Positions 31,340 through 40,905 of a stretch of DNA of 64,000 nt are shown here, in pieces. How positions within the stretch are numbered: position 1 is the first letter of the stretch; each line of letters begins with the position of its first letter. The notes under the pieces were generated by a model that saw only the letters and a program-made list of their open reading frames with translations, had not been told where the DNA came from and searched no databases. Origin of the DNA: Pseudomonadales bacterium (GTDB lineage Bacteria > Pseudomonadota > Gammaproteobacteria > Pseudomonadales > Pseudohongiellaceae); assembly GCA_024234395.1 (NCBI GenBank), contig JACKOH010000001.1, positions 1,879,001 through 1,943,000 of the forward strand, written 5' to 3'. A program made the translations under genes and the position numbers.

Positions 31340-33018
31340 CCTGGCGGCACTGCCCGCCCCGCCAGCAAGCCTTCCAGCTGCAGCCCGATATCGATAAGAG
31401 TCTGTTCCTCGTAGGACGGCGCAATAAGCGTCAACCCGACCGGCTCCCCGCCGCTGCGCAGTCCCAGCGGCAGAGTCAGGGCCGGGAAATTGGCCGCCGC
31501 TGCCAGCGAGGCATGCCGGTTGTTCAGGGACAACAGCACATCGAACTGCTGGCTTGCCAGCGTGTCCCCCAGCACCTCGGCACCGGCCGCCCTGATCGCC
31601 GCAGCCATGGCCGTAATCTCCTCGGCCCGATAGTCCGAGGCCACCATGGCATCGAATCGCCCCTGTCCGTATGGCGCCCGGCTTTCCATGTCGGCACTGT
31701 TGAACATGACTATCTCTTCGATCAGCGACACAGCTACCGCCGGGTCGGCAACGTCCTCCAGGTAACGGGTCAGGTCCCGCTTCATTTCGGCGCCGAGAAA
31801 TTCTCCAAAACCGGGCAGTTCCCGCTCTGGCAACCCGGTTTCCAGTACCTCGGCTCCGGCTTCCCGCAGCGCCTCGATTGCTGTTCTGACCAGCGGCTCG
31901 GAATCTATGCCGGCCGCGAAGCCGATGCGCCGGCCCCTCAGACTGGTCTCGTGCAGGACCAGCCCCGCTTCCACGCTGCGCAGGGTCATGGCCAGATCGT
32001 TTCGATCATAGCCGGACATGGCATTGAACAGGATCACCGCATCGGTCACTGACCGGGTGATTGGCCCCACGGTATCGAGGCTGCTGGAAATCGGAATCAC
32101 GCCGTAGCGGCTCAGCTGCCCGGTGGTGGGCTTCAGTCCCACCGTCGAATTCAGGCTGGCCGGTGACAGGATCGAACCGGAAGTCTCGGACCCGACCGCC
32201 ACCGCCACGTAATTGGCAGCCACTGCCACCGCACTGCCGGAACTCGAACCGCCGGTTTCAAACTGCTTACGGCCGTAGGGATTGAGTGTCTGGCCGCCCA
32301 TGGCACTGTAACCCAACGGGCAGCCGTCGCAGAAATAATAAGCCCACTCGCTCAGATTCGCCTTGCCCAGAACCACTGCGCCATTGGCTCGCAGACGCCG
32401 GGTAATGAAGGCGTCGGAAGCCAGGTTGGCGGCCATTACCAGGGCTCCAGCCGTGGCGGGCATACCTGACGTTCCAATATTGTCTTTCAACAGCACCGGA
32501 ATACCGAACAGGGAGAACTCATCCACTTCATGGCCGGCCGCCAGGGCCCGGTCCTTGCCCCGGGCGGCAGTGATCACATCGGGATTGATCGCGATCAGCG
32601 CATTGAGTGACCGGTCGTTGTCACTCTCGAACCGGCGCAGGCGATACAGGTAAAACTTGACCAGTTCCTCGTAGCTGAACCGGCCGGCCCGGACTGAACG
32701 CTGCAGGGACGGAATATCCTGCTCCAGAATCAGCGGTTTCAGGGACTGGTAGCGCTGTTCGGAAAAAGTCGCCAGTTCCTGGTCGAACGGCGTCCAGAGC
32801 GTATTTTTGTCCAGATAATGAGAGTTGATCAGCCGGAAGCGCATGCGCGGATTGGGATGATCCGCCTGGCGCTCGAGTTCCGGACCCTCGTCGTAAGGCG
32901 CCCAGGTAAAGTTTTCGGGCTGCTGTGCATAATCCACGCCCCCTATTAGGGCAAGCACGGCAATTGTTACCAGCACCGGCCACCGGTTGCGAAACTCAAA
33001 TCTGAAATTTGTTCTCAT
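31330..33018 (-). CDS. Amidase-signature family protein, membrane-anchored or exported
   Basis: The 562-residue protein begins with a signal anchor (RWPVLVTIAVLALIGGVDYA). The amidase-signature core follows: Lys178 in GIPVLLKDNIGT, the Gly/Ser-rich GGSSSGSAVAVA at 256-267, and GSETSGSILSPASL, which together give the Ser-cisSer-Lys triad. It should hydrolyse an amide in the periplasm. I chose ATG 33018; an upstream GTG at 33075 would add 19 residues before the signal. Its 3' end overlaps fpr by ten bases in convergent orientation. Confidence 0.87.
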   Translation of the reverse strand: MRTNFRFEFRNRWPVLVTIAVLALIGGVDYAQQPENFTWAPYDEGPELERQADHPNPRMRFRLINSHYLDKNTLWTPFDQELATFSEQRYQSLKPLILEQDIPSLQRSVRAGRFSYEELVKFYLYRLRRFESDNDRSLNALIAINPDVITAARGKDRALAAGHEVDEFSLFGIPVLLKDNIGTSGMPATAGALVMAANLASDAFITRRLRANGAVVLGKANLSEWAYYFCDGCPLGYSAMGGQTLNPYGRKQFETGGSSSGSAVAVAANYVAVAVGSETSGSILSPASLNSTVGLKPTTGQLSRYGVIPISSSLDTVGPITRSVTDAVILFNAMSGYDRNDLAMTLRSVEAGLVLHETSLRGRRIGFAAGIDSEPLVRTAIEALREAGAEVLETGLPERELPGFGEFLGAEMKRDLTRYLEDVADPAVAVSLIEEIVMFNSADMESRAPYGQGRFDAMVASDYRAEEITAMAAAIRAAGAEVLGDTLASQQFDVLLSLNNRHASLAAAANFPALTLPLGLRSGGEPVGLTLIAPSYEEQTLIDIGLQLEGLLAGRAVPPGYQ

Positions 33019-33858
33019 ATTTCGTGCTCTTACGGGCGATCGCTGAACTCGGGTTGACGCAACGACAGGCATCACTGTCTGGCGTCAGCAAAATTCTACC
33101 TGTTCTTCATACCCCTCTTACATAAATTACTCGCCTGACAGCGCCGATTGTTCGCCGGATGCGTCGGTAATTTTTGCAAAAAAATGTCACCTTGATTATC
33201 CAGGGCTGACTCGTAACCGGTCGACGGCCAAAGTCAGCTGGCGATCTGGCATATTTTCCGGTCCCGGCCCGGACAGGATTCACTACTACCCGGCATCAAC
33301 ATCTGGTGGATTTTCAGCCCCCCAGCTTACCAGATATTGTAAATTTCAAGGATCAGTAACCGATAAAGACAAATCCAGACTGACAACTCAGACAATGGCA
33401 CTGCATTTTCATTCAGTTCTCTGCTTTTTTATCTGCCGCAATCGGAGTAAAGTCAGGGGCTTGGAATAAAGAATTAATAAACTCGTGATCCCATTAACAA
33501 CAAGGATGTAGGCTGGTCTATTACAATGCCCGGCAGTGAATTACTGCGGTCAATGTTTCCGGGGCTGGCGACCATTTCCGCAGACACCAGATTCGTGCTT
33601 TCGATGGTATTCAACACCATCGGTTAACTGGTGACATTGCTCGTGCAAGCCTGAAGTTTGACTTTAAACGGTAACTTTCGTGGCGGTAACATGCCTTATA
33701 CCAGAGCGCAGGCACTACGACTTATTATTTAAAACTGGTTATAATTGATAGGGTGCGCAGGCATCGCGAACCCTGTCTGGCAGTCGACAAAATCATTTTC
33801 AGCGATAGACAACTAGCGGTTCAGCTTTAACGCAGGCGCCAATGGACTTCCGGTCAGC
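33019..33858. other. Long intergenic region upstream of the sugar transferase
   Basis: About 840 bases between two divergent genes have no convincing coding frame. The right end contains TATAAT at 33740-33745, a possible -10 box for the sugar transferase gene, without a clear -35. The A+T content is raised between about 33330 and 33530. I see no repeat or known riboswitch. Confidence 0.5.
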
Positions 33859-35274
33859 ATGACTAGCTTAAGAATATTTAATAACCACATCAAAGTCTGC
33901 TTGATCGTGCTGGCAGTGGCGGAATCGCTGGCGTTTTTTGAGGCGGTTTATATTGCTTACGCCATTCGTTTTCAGACCCTGGATTTTACCTCTCCAGACG
34001 CGTTGGCAGCTACCCTGTTTCCCAAGGCGCTGATGTTCGCTCTGGGGAATATGCTGGGCATGACGGCGCTGGGACTCTATCAGCAGGATCAGTTCCGCGG
34101 CCGAATCGGCTACGCCTACATCCTGTCCCGGGTGCTGGTCAGCCTGATGCTGGTCTTCCTCGCCCTGATGATACTGTTCTACCTGGTACCGTTCTTTCAA
34201 CTCGGCCGTGGTATTACCCTGCTGGCTTTCCTTGTCAGCCTGGTCCTGGTGGTCGCCATCCGGCGACTGTTTGTCCTGTACCTGGGCGCCGATCTGGTGA
34301 CCTCAAAAGTCCTGGTTTACGGCGTCGGCAGAAACGCGGCCAGCCTGCTGATCAAAGACGATGGTAACCTGCCCACCAGTTCTTACCGCATCGTGGGATT
34401 CATTTCCACTCCGGAACAGAACCGCTATGTGCCTGATGAGAAAGTCATCGAAATCGGCGATTCGCTGTTACATCTGGCACACCGGTACGACGCTCACGAA
34501 ATTGTCATTGCCCTGGATGACCGTAACGAGAATTACCCGGTGCAGTACCTGCTGGACTGCAAACTGGCCGGGATCAACGTGACCGACCCTATCTCTTTCC
34601 TGGAACGGGAGCAGGGTAAAGTCAACCTGTCGCATCTGAACCCTTCCTGGATGGTTTTCAGCGATGGCTTCCGTGGCTCACGAATCAAGTCCGCGCTGTC
34701 CCGTGCCTTCGACGTGGTATCGAGCCTGTTGATTCTGGTAGTGACTGCGCCAATCCTGGCCCTGGTGGCATTTCTCATTGCCCTCGAGGGAGGATTCCGC
34801 GAACCGGTCCTCTATCGCCAGCAGCGCGTCGGCAAAAATGGCCAGGTATTCGATCTGCTCAAATTCCGCAGTATGCGGGTGGACGCGGAGAAGAACGGCG
34901 CCCAGTGGGCCGGTCAGAACGATGCCCGGGTTACCCGTGTTGGCAGTATCATCCGCAAATTGCGCATCGACGAACTGCCCCAGATCGTCAATATCCTCAA
35001 GGGCGATATGCGCCTGGTGGGGCCGCGTCCGGAACGGCCCGAGTTCGTCGCCCAACTCAGTCAGACCATCGACTACTACCAGCAGCGTCATTCCGTCAAA
35101 CCCGGGCTGGCCGGCTGGGCACAACTCAAGTACCCATACGGCGCCAGTGAGAAAGACGCCTACGAGAAACTACAGTACGACCTTTACTACATTAAGAACG
35201 CCAATCCGGTGATGGATTTCTTTATCCTGCTGCAGACCCTGGAAGTGGTCATTTTCGGCAAGGGCGTTCGATAA
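33859..35274 (+). CDS. PEP-CTERM/XrtA-system undecaprenyl-phosphate sugar transferase (TIGR03013 type)
   Basis: The 471-residue protein has four or five N-terminal helices, a soluble Rossmann-like middle (KVLVYGVGRNAASLLI, around residue 155) and a C-terminal bacterial sugar-transferase domain from about 275. That domain contains YRQQRVGKNGQVFDLLKFRSM, LRIDELPQIVNILKGDM and LVGPRPERPEF. It transfers the first sugar phosphate to undecaprenyl phosphate at the inner membrane to start the exopolysaccharide repeat. The N-terminal order and length match the family linked to exosortase XrtA. The following genes encode nucleotide-sugar enzymes. Confidence 0.9.
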   Translation: MTSLRIFNNHIKVCLIVLAVAESLAFFEAVYIAYAIRFQTLDFTSPDALAATLFPKALMFALGNMLGMTALGLYQQDQFRGRIGYAYILSRVLVSLMLVFLALMILFYLVPFFQLGRGITLLAFLVSLVLVVAIRRLFVLYLGADLVTSKVLVYGVGRNAASLLIKDDGNLPTSSYRIVGFISTPEQNRYVPDEKVIEIGDSLLHLAHRYDAHEIVIALDDRNENYPVQYLLDCKLAGINVTDPISFLEREQGKVNLSHLNPSWMVFSDGFRGSRIKSALSRAFDVVSSLLILVVTAPILALVAFLIALEGGFREPVLYRQQRVGKNGQVFDLLKFRSMRVDAEKNGAQWAGQNDARVTRVGSIIRKLRIDELPQIVNILKGDMRLVGPRPERPEFVAQLSQTIDYYQQRHSVKPGLAGWAQLKYPYGASEKDAYEKLQYDLYYIKNANPVMDFFILLQTLEVVIFGKGVR

Positions 35275-35280
35275 ACCTGA

Positions 35281-35420
35281 CAGCCTGTTGAAATACCCTC
35301 AGCTGTCACATTACGGCGTTAAAATCTGGATCAAAATGCTCATTTGCGGAGTGTAAACTGCGCTTTCGCGCAGATTTTTCCTTGTCTTGCGTTCACCTGA
35401 GAGTTTTTCAACACGCTGCT
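35281..35420. repeat. Dispersed GTTGAAAA element, copy C (inverted relative to copy B)
   Basis: The 140-base element starts CAGCCTGTTGAAATA, contains TCAAAATGCTCATTT (the exact reverse complement of the core of copy B) and the hairpin CTGCGCTTTCGCGCAG, and ends GAGTTTTTCAACACGCTGC. It begins six bases after the sugar transferase stop. The remaining 270 bases to the next gene show nothing else. Confidence 0.7.
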
Positions 35421-35693
35421 AAACAATGCCGATTCGGCACTTCAACCTACCTGGAATCTTCCCTGTCACTGTGCTTGGTCATTGGCTCGATGGGGCGGTG
35501 ATGCTGCCCCCGATTCCGGCTATCGGGGTTACCGCACTCGTTCGTCTCGGCCACGACCAGTTGGTCCCCCAGGAAAGCTTTTCCGGGTTTTCCAAATTCC
35601 GATGCTGTGATGCAGTTCTATTCTGCCGGTCTCCTTTTTGTGCTCTAATCCAGTCCACAAACCATCTCATTAACAACAAGTTACACTGGAATC

Positions 35694-36971
35694 ATGACCT
35701 TGGACATAAATAACTCGAAAATTGCAGTGATCGGTCTGGGCTATGTAGGCCTGCCACTGTTGGCAGCCTTCGGCAGGAAATATTCCTGCGTCGGGTTCGA
35801 CATCCAGAAGAATCGCATCAGGGAATTGTCTGAAGGGTTCGACCGGACCAATGAGATGTCCCGGGAGGAACTGGCCGCGGTCGACGTGGTTTACTCCTGC
35901 GATCCAGCCGACCTGGCCGACTGTAACGTCTTCATCGTCACCGTTCCCACGCCGATCGACAAGCAGAAACGTCCTGACCTGCGACCGCTGCAAAGCGCCA
36001 GCGATCTGGTCGGTTCGGTACTCAGGGAAGGCGACGTGGTGATCTACGAGTCCACTGTCTATCCGGGCGCCACCGAGGAAGTCTGTGTGCCGATTCTGGA
36101 ACAGAAGTCCGGGCTCAAGTTCAATCAGGATTTCTTTGCCGGCTACAGCCCGGAGCGGATCAACCCGGGCGACAAGGAACATCGCATCGAGTCCATCGTC
36201 AAGGTGACATCCGGTTCGACGCCGGAAGTGACCCGCTTCGTCGATGCGCTCTACAAAAGCATCATCTCGGCGGGCACCCACAATGTCACCAGCATCAAGG
36301 TTGCGGAAGCCGCCAAGGTGATCGAGAACACCCAGCGCGACCTGAACATTGCCCTGATCAATGAACTTTGCATTATCTTTGAGAAGCTCGGTATCGATAC
36401 CGAGGAAGTGCTCAAAGCTGCAGGCAGCAAGTGGAACTTCCTGCCGTTCCGGCCGGGCCTGGTGGGTGGTCACTGCATCAGTGTGGACCCTTACTACCTG
36501 ACGCACAAATCCCAGGAGATCGGTTACCACCCCGAAGTTATCCTCGCCGGTCGACGCATCAATGACGGCATGGGCACCTACATCGCCGAGCGGGTGATCA
36601 AGCTGCTGACCCAGAAACGCATTCACGTGGTGGATTCCCGCATCCTGATCATGGGCCTGACGTTCAAGGAAAACTGCCCGGACCTGCGTAATACCCGGGT
36701 CGTGGACGTGATTCGCAGCCTTGGCGAATTCAACACCGATATCGATGTCTACGACCCCTGGGTCGATGCAGAAGAGGCACATGAGGAATACGGAATCAGT
36801 GTTATCGACCAGCCCCAGCCGGGTGCCTACGATGCGGTGCTGCTGACCGTAGCGCATAACCAATTCCGGGAAATGGGGCTGGATGCGATCAAGGCTTTCT
36901 GCAAACCGCAGCACGTGATATTCGACGTCAAGTACCTGTTTCCTTTCGAGGCCGGACTGTGCCGGTTGTAA
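35694..36971 (+). CDS. tviB: UDP-N-acetylglucosamine 6-dehydrogenase (TviB/WbpA type)
   Basis: The 425-residue enzyme belongs to the UDP-glucose/GDP-mannose dehydrogenase superfamily. The NAD site is IAVIGLGYVGLPLLAAFG. VTVPTPID and STVYPGATEEVCVP follow. The catalytic Cys is in FRPGLVGGHCISVDPYYL, and the C-terminal part has LIMGLTFKENCPDLRNTRVVDVI. The NxxRDxNIAL helix (ENTQRDLNIALINEL) points to the TviB/WbpA group that makes UDP-N-acetyl sugar uronic acids. It makes a uronic acid for the polysaccharide and forms a unit with galE, which starts 37 bases later. Confidence 0.88.
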   Translation: MTLDINNSKIAVIGLGYVGLPLLAAFGRKYSCVGFDIQKNRIRELSEGFDRTNEMSREELAAVDVVYSCDPADLADCNVFIVTVPTPIDKQKRPDLRPLQSASDLVGSVLREGDVVIYESTVYPGATEEVCVPILEQKSGLKFNQDFFAGYSPERINPGDKEHRIESIVKVTSGSTPEVTRFVDALYKSIISAGTHNVTSIKVAEAAKVIENTQRDLNIALINELCIIFEKLGIDTEEVLKAAGSKWNFLPFRPGLVGGHCISVDPYYLTHKSQEIGYHPEVILAGRRINDGMGTYIAERVIKLLTQKRIHVVDSRILIMGLTFKENCPDLRNTRVVDVIRSLGEFNTDIDVYDPWVDAEEAHEEYGISVIDQPQPGAYDAVLLTVAHNQFREMGLDAIKAFCKPQHVIFDVKYLFPFEAGLCRL

Positions 36972-37008
36972 TCGAAGGACCTATGCGTTGACTATCAGGG
37001 ACTGATTC

Positions 37009-37989
37009 ATGAGCAATTCAATTCTGGTTAGCGGCGGCGCCGGCTACATCGGCAGTCACGTGGTCAAGCAGCTAGGCCAGCGTGGGGAACGCGTGGTGGT
37101 GCTGGACAATCTGAGTACCGGCTTCAGGCGGGCGGTTCAATACGGTGAACTGGTAGTTGGCGACACCGGAGACCGTGAGCTGGTTGCCAGCCTGCTGAGG
37201 GACCACAATGTCGATACCGTTATGCACTTTGCGGCCCACACCATCGTCCCCGAATCGGTGTCAGACCCCCTGAAGTATTACCGTAACAACACCTGTTCGA
37301 CGCGTAACCTGCTGCAGTGCAGCCAGGAAGCCGGTATCAAACATTTTATTTTTTCCTCCACCGCAGCCGTTTACGGCGAACTGGCGGACGGTGTGGCACG
37401 GGAGAACACCCCTACTGCTCCGATCAACCCCTATGGCACCTCCAAGCTCATGAGCGAGTGGATGATCCGCGATCTGTGTGCGGCATCAGACCTGGAAGCC
37501 GTGGTTCTTCGTTATTTCAATGTCGCCGGCAGTGACCCGGATGGCGACATCGGTCAGAACACCGAAAAAGCCACATTGCTGATCAAGGTAGCCTGCGAGG
37601 TGGCCCTGGGGAAACGGGAAAAACTGCTGGTCTTCGGCACCGACTATCCTACTGCGGATGGCACTGGAATCCGCGACTACATTCACGTCTCCGACCTGGC
37701 GGCAGCGCATCTTTCGGCACTGGACTACCTGCGCGAGGGCGGCCGGTCCACGACCCTGAATTGCGGCTACGGCCACGGCTACAGCGTCAGGGAGGTGATC
37801 GATGCCGTGGAAAGGTGTCACGGCTCCTCATTGAACGTCGAGTACACCAAGCGGCGCGCCGGCGATCCGGCCACGCTGGTATCCAGTGTCGAAAAAATCC
37901 ACAAGACCCTCGACTGGATACCCCGCTACGACGATCTGGACACGATCGTTCGCACCTCCCTTGAGTGGGAGAAAAAGCTACCCGCCTGA
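37009..37989 (+). CDS. galE: UDP-glucose 4-epimerase
   Basis: The 326-residue extended SDR has GGAGYIGSH at 9-17 for NAD, FSSTAAVYG with the catalytic Ser/Thr, and PYGTSKLMSE with the Tyr-x-x-x-Lys pair. VLRYFNVAGSDPDGDIGQ and GTGIRDYIHVSDLA are typical of GalE. It interconverts UDP-glucose and UDP-galactose, or the N-acetyl forms, for the polysaccharide made with the neighbouring TviB-like dehydrogenase. It ends just before a 25-base perfect inverted repeat that probably terminates the operon. Confidence 0.92.
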   Translation: MSNSILVSGGAGYIGSHVVKQLGQRGERVVVLDNLSTGFRRAVQYGELVVGDTGDRELVASLLRDHNVDTVMHFAAHTIVPESVSDPLKYYRNNTCSTRNLLQCSQEAGIKHFIFSSTAAVYGELADGVARENTPTAPINPYGTSKLMSEWMIRDLCAASDLEAVVLRYFNVAGSDPDGDIGQNTEKATLLIKVACEVALGKREKLLVFGTDYPTADGTGIRDYIHVSDLAAAHLSALDYLREGGRSTTLNCGYGHGYSVREVIDAVERCHGSSLNVEYTKRRAGDPATLVSSVEKIHKTLDWIPRYDDLDTIVRTSLEWEKKLPA

Positions 37990-37994
37990 CCCCC

Positions 37995-38047
37995 AAAAAT
38001 AGGGACAGATTTATTTTTCAGGGAAAAATAAATCTGTCCCTATTTTT
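37995..38047. repeat. Perfect 25-base inverted repeat with GGGACAGATTTATT motif
   Basis: Arms at 37995-38019 and 38023-38047 are exact complements around AGG. The arm contains TAGGGACAGATTTATTTTTC. It lies between the convergent galE and ABC permease genes and can act as a terminator in both directions. From memory, the motif resembles a dispersed palindrome seen in other gammaproteobacteria. Confidence 0.9.
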
Positions 38048-38056
38048 GATTTTTGG

Positions 38057-39421
38057 TTATTCGTGGCGGAGGGCTTCTACGGGGTCCATCTCGGCGGCGC
38101 GCATGGAGGGGTAGATGCCGAATATCACGCCGATCAGGGCAGAGATGGAAAAGGCCAGGATCGGGGCGATCGGCGTAACGATGGTGGTCATGCCCCAGAA
38201 CATGGAAATGATGAACGGGATGATCACTCCCAGCACTACGCCGATCAGACCGCCTACGCCGGACAGGATGACCGCCTCGATCAGGAACTGGGTGATGATG
38301 TCGCGCTTTTTGGCGCCCAGGGCCCGGCGAATACCGATCTCCCGGGTTCGCTCGGTGACGCTGGCCAGCATGATATTCATAATGCCGATGCCGCCCACCA
38401 GCAGGGAAATGCCGGCAATCGCTCCGGCTACGATCTGATCGCGCAGGGCGCTTTCCTCAGCCTGGCGCAACAAGGCCAGCGGCACTTCGATGGAATAGTC
38501 CACGTCCCGGTGGCGGCGTGCCAGGATCTGCTCGATGATCTTTCCCACCTCGATCACGGTTTCCTGGTTATCCACCTGAATGATCGCCTCGTGCAATTCG
38601 ACGGTTTCGGATTCCATGCCACCGGCGGTCTGGCGCACCACGGTTTCCCCGAACCGTGACCGGGACGAGGTTACGGGAATGAAAACCCGGGTTGGTGCAG
38701 CATTGGAACTGCCGGCCTGATTCTGACCCAGATTGGAGAATCCCTCCGGCTCCATGATGCCGACGATGGCGTAATAGTCGCTGTCGATCTTGATACTCTT
38801 GCCCAGCGGGTTGTCGATCGGGAACAGCTCCCGCGAAACCTCGTCGCTCAGCACGACAACATTGGCGTGATCCCGCACTTCCGCCTGGCTGAAGAAGCGT
38901 CCGGTCTGCAACTGATAGTTCCGGGAAATCGGATAATCCACCTGGGTTCCCACCACATCGGCGTTCATACTCTTGTCGAGGTGCCAGATATTTTTCTTTA
39001 CGATCCGTGACGAGATGACATTGTTAACTCCGGGTATCGTCATTCGGATAGTGTCAATGTCAGCGTTGGTCAGCCCGTAGACGACCGCCTGGGGTGGACC
39101 GAACCCCTGATTGCTGTTTTCCTCCACCTCAGCGGGTTTGACACTCTTCAGCAGGATATTGCTGGCGCCCAGATCGCGGAACTGCTGCTGCGCTTCATAA
39201 CTGGCGCCTTCGCTGACCGCCAGCATGGCGATAACCGCGGCCACCCCGATGACGATACCGAGCACCGTGAGCAGCGAGCGCAGGCCATGGGAATAGATAC
39301 TTTTCAATCCCACCTGGGTGATTTTTTTGAATCGCACCAGATTAAAGCCACCGGTCGGCGCCAGCCGCCGCTGCGGGGTGCTGACGTCGTGATCGTCTGC
39401 CTGCAGTGTCAGTTCGTTCAT
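38057..39421 (-). CDS. MacB-type ABC transporter permease
   Basis: The 454-residue permease has the MacB/FtsX layout. The first helix is at about 44-65 (LRSLLTVLGIVIGVAAVIAML), a large periplasmic domain spans about 70-325, and three helices follow in VAGAIAGISLLVGGIGIMNIML, FLIEAVILSGVGGLIGVVLG and FSISALIGVIFGIYPS. The sequence TERTREIGIRRALGAKKRDI lies between helices 2 and 3, as in the family. The ATPase is a separate gene (40906-41643). With the adaptor and TolC-like genes it forms a tripartite exporter that acts from the periplasm. An unrelated opposite-strand gene lies between permease and ATPase. Confidence 0.9.
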   Translation of the reverse strand: MNELTLQADDHDVSTPQRRLAPTGGFNLVRFKKITQVGLKSIYSHGLRSLLTVLGIVIGVAAVIAMLAVSEGASYEAQQQFRDLGASNILLKSVKPAEVEENSNQGFGPPQAVVYGLTNADIDTIRMTIPGVNNVISSRIVKKNIWHLDKSMNADVVGTQVDYPISRNYQLQTGRFFSQAEVRDHANVVVLSDEVSRELFPIDNPLGKSIKIDSDYYAIVGIMEPEGFSNLGQNQAGSSNAAPTRVFIPVTSSRSRFGETVVRQTAGGMESETVELHEAIIQVDNQETVIEVGKIIEQILARRHRDVDYSIEVPLALLRQAEESALRDQIVAGAIAGISLLVGGIGIMNIMLASVTERTREIGIRRALGAKKRDIITQFLIEAVILSGVGGLIGVVLGVIIPFIISMFWGMTTIVTPIAPILAFSISALIGVIFGIYPSMRAAEMDPVEALRHE

Positions 39422-40009
39422 GGCTTTCCTGGACGCATTAGGACAAATTCCTGACCGGGCGGGATGCCCTGACTTGCCGTCCCGTTAATGTAACATGAGC
39501 GAGCCCGGCCAGCCCCACCCAAGCGCGGAATTCTGGCGCCAATGGCTGGTATTTCACGGCAGTTTTCCTGCATTTCATGACCAGGATCAGGATTTTTAGT
39601 AGGTATACCCCGACAGATGCCGTAACATAGAGACCGGCTGCTGGCTGGAAGTCCATTAACCGCTGGCGGGACCGGATTACCGGTTGACCCCATCAAGGCC
39701 GGTGTGTCCTGGCAATTGAACAAGGGGCATCCCAACCGGACCGATTGACAGCCGACTGCCAATTAACGAGGATAACCTGGATTTCGTTGACAGAAATCCG
39801 ACACAGAATTCCAACGCCCGTCCGGCCAGCGCAACAATCCGGTTGCTGCCTGGTCAAGGCGACGCGAGGATAGCCAGGTTGAAACGTCGCCTGGCGGCCG
39901 GGTCACCGTGACCCGTTACAACAGACTTGTTACTGGTAAGTTTTGTAAAGAGAAGGATTTGTTAAGAGTAAGACCCATTACAACAATAGAACCCCGAAGG
40001 GAGGTTGAC
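39422..40009. other. Intergenic region between divergent permease and exported-protein genes
   Basis: This 588-base gap separates the permease from the plus-strand exported protein. It should hold two promoters. I see no known element; the region near 39940-39980 is richer in A and T and may contain the promoter of the right-hand gene. Confidence 0.45.
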
Positions 40010-40615
40010 ATGTCACCATTACGTTATGCACTGGCCCTGGCCGTACCTGGCCTGCTGGCCGCTCCGCAACTGTTCGCCCAGAGCCAGGCGGAAATCATCG
40101 AAAAAGCCCTTTCACCGCTGCCTGCTGATCTGCGTACCGATGCCACGGTCTACACCTACGATGAAGACACCGGCCAGCGCATCACTCTCAAGACCGGTTC
40201 CAACCACGTGGAATGCCAACCCACCGACGCTGAGGGTTTTACCCGCTGCAACCCGGTGTCGCTGCGCGCCCGCAACGACCTGAGTGCCAAGCTGCGTGCC
40301 CAGGGCCTGGATGGCGAGGAATTGCAGCTTGCCCTGCAGAAAGCCGAGGACGAAGGTCAGATACCGCCGCGCGTATTTGGCGCCCTGAGCTATCGCCGCT
40401 TCGATACGCCCGATCGTATCCAGTATCTGTTCGTTATCTCCCTGCCCAACGCCACAGCCGAAGAACTCGGCATGCCGACCGGCCCCCAGCGCGATAATGC
40501 CTTGGCCGGCAAGGGTACTCCCTGGATGATGCGGTCGGGCACCTCTGGTGCGCACCTGATGATCCCGGTCAATGGAACTGAATATTCCAACATGGCCATG
40601 ATGATGGGTCACTGA
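40010..40615 (+). CDS. Exported protein of unknown function
   Basis: The 201-residue protein has a signal peptide (LRYALALAVPGLLAAPQLFAQ) and a mature part of mixed charged and polar residues, with two Cys at about 65 and 76, and ends in MAMMMGH. I do not recognise the family. GGGAGG eight bases before ATG 40010 fixes the start. A strong terminator follows, so it is its own unit. It is inserted, in opposite orientation, between the permease and ATPase genes of the efflux system. Confidence 0.75.
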   Translation: MSPLRYALALAVPGLLAAPQLFAQSQAEIIEKALSPLPADLRTDATVYTYDEDTGQRITLKTGSNHVECQPTDAEGFTRCNPVSLRARNDLSAKLRAQGLDGEELQLALQKAEDEGQIPPRVFGALSYRRFDTPDRIQYLFVISLPNATAEELGMPTGPQRDNALAGKGTPWMMRSGTSGAHLMIPVNGTEYSNMAMMMGH

Positions 40616-40648
40616 ACGCGTTGGTAATACTTCGCAACTGAAGACCCG

Positions 40649-40685
40649 AAGCCCCCCTCACCTGAGAGTGACGGGGGCTTTTTCA
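40649..40685 (+). terminator. Rho-independent terminator
   Basis: AAGCCCCC and GGGGGCTT with inner TCAC/GTGA form a long stem ending in five T. It ends the exported-protein gene. Confidence 0.9.
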
Positions 40686-40905
40686 GGTCTGATAAAAAGT
40701 GGCGGATCGCCAATGGTGAGGTGTAATTTACCCGTCTGAGTCGAGTTAATCTGGCGCCTGACTGTTCGCGAAAAATAACACCGGTTTCCCAGTCGGGTTC
40801 CAATTAATGGCAGAGATTGAAAAATCCGCCCGGCCCGGTCGCCTAATTTGAACAATTCCCGGAATCCGAAAGGCAGCTTTCCCTGCCCGTTAGGACCAAA
40901 ACCGG

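Noticed and set aside
35670..36914. A 414-codon minus-strand frame opposite the TviB-like dehydrogenase
   Set aside because: The plus strand carries every motif of the dehydrogenase, so the antisense frame is a codon-bias artefact.
39418..39762. A minus-strand frame of 114 codons upstream of the permease
   Set aside because: It has no ribosome site or recognisable domain and covers only spacer.
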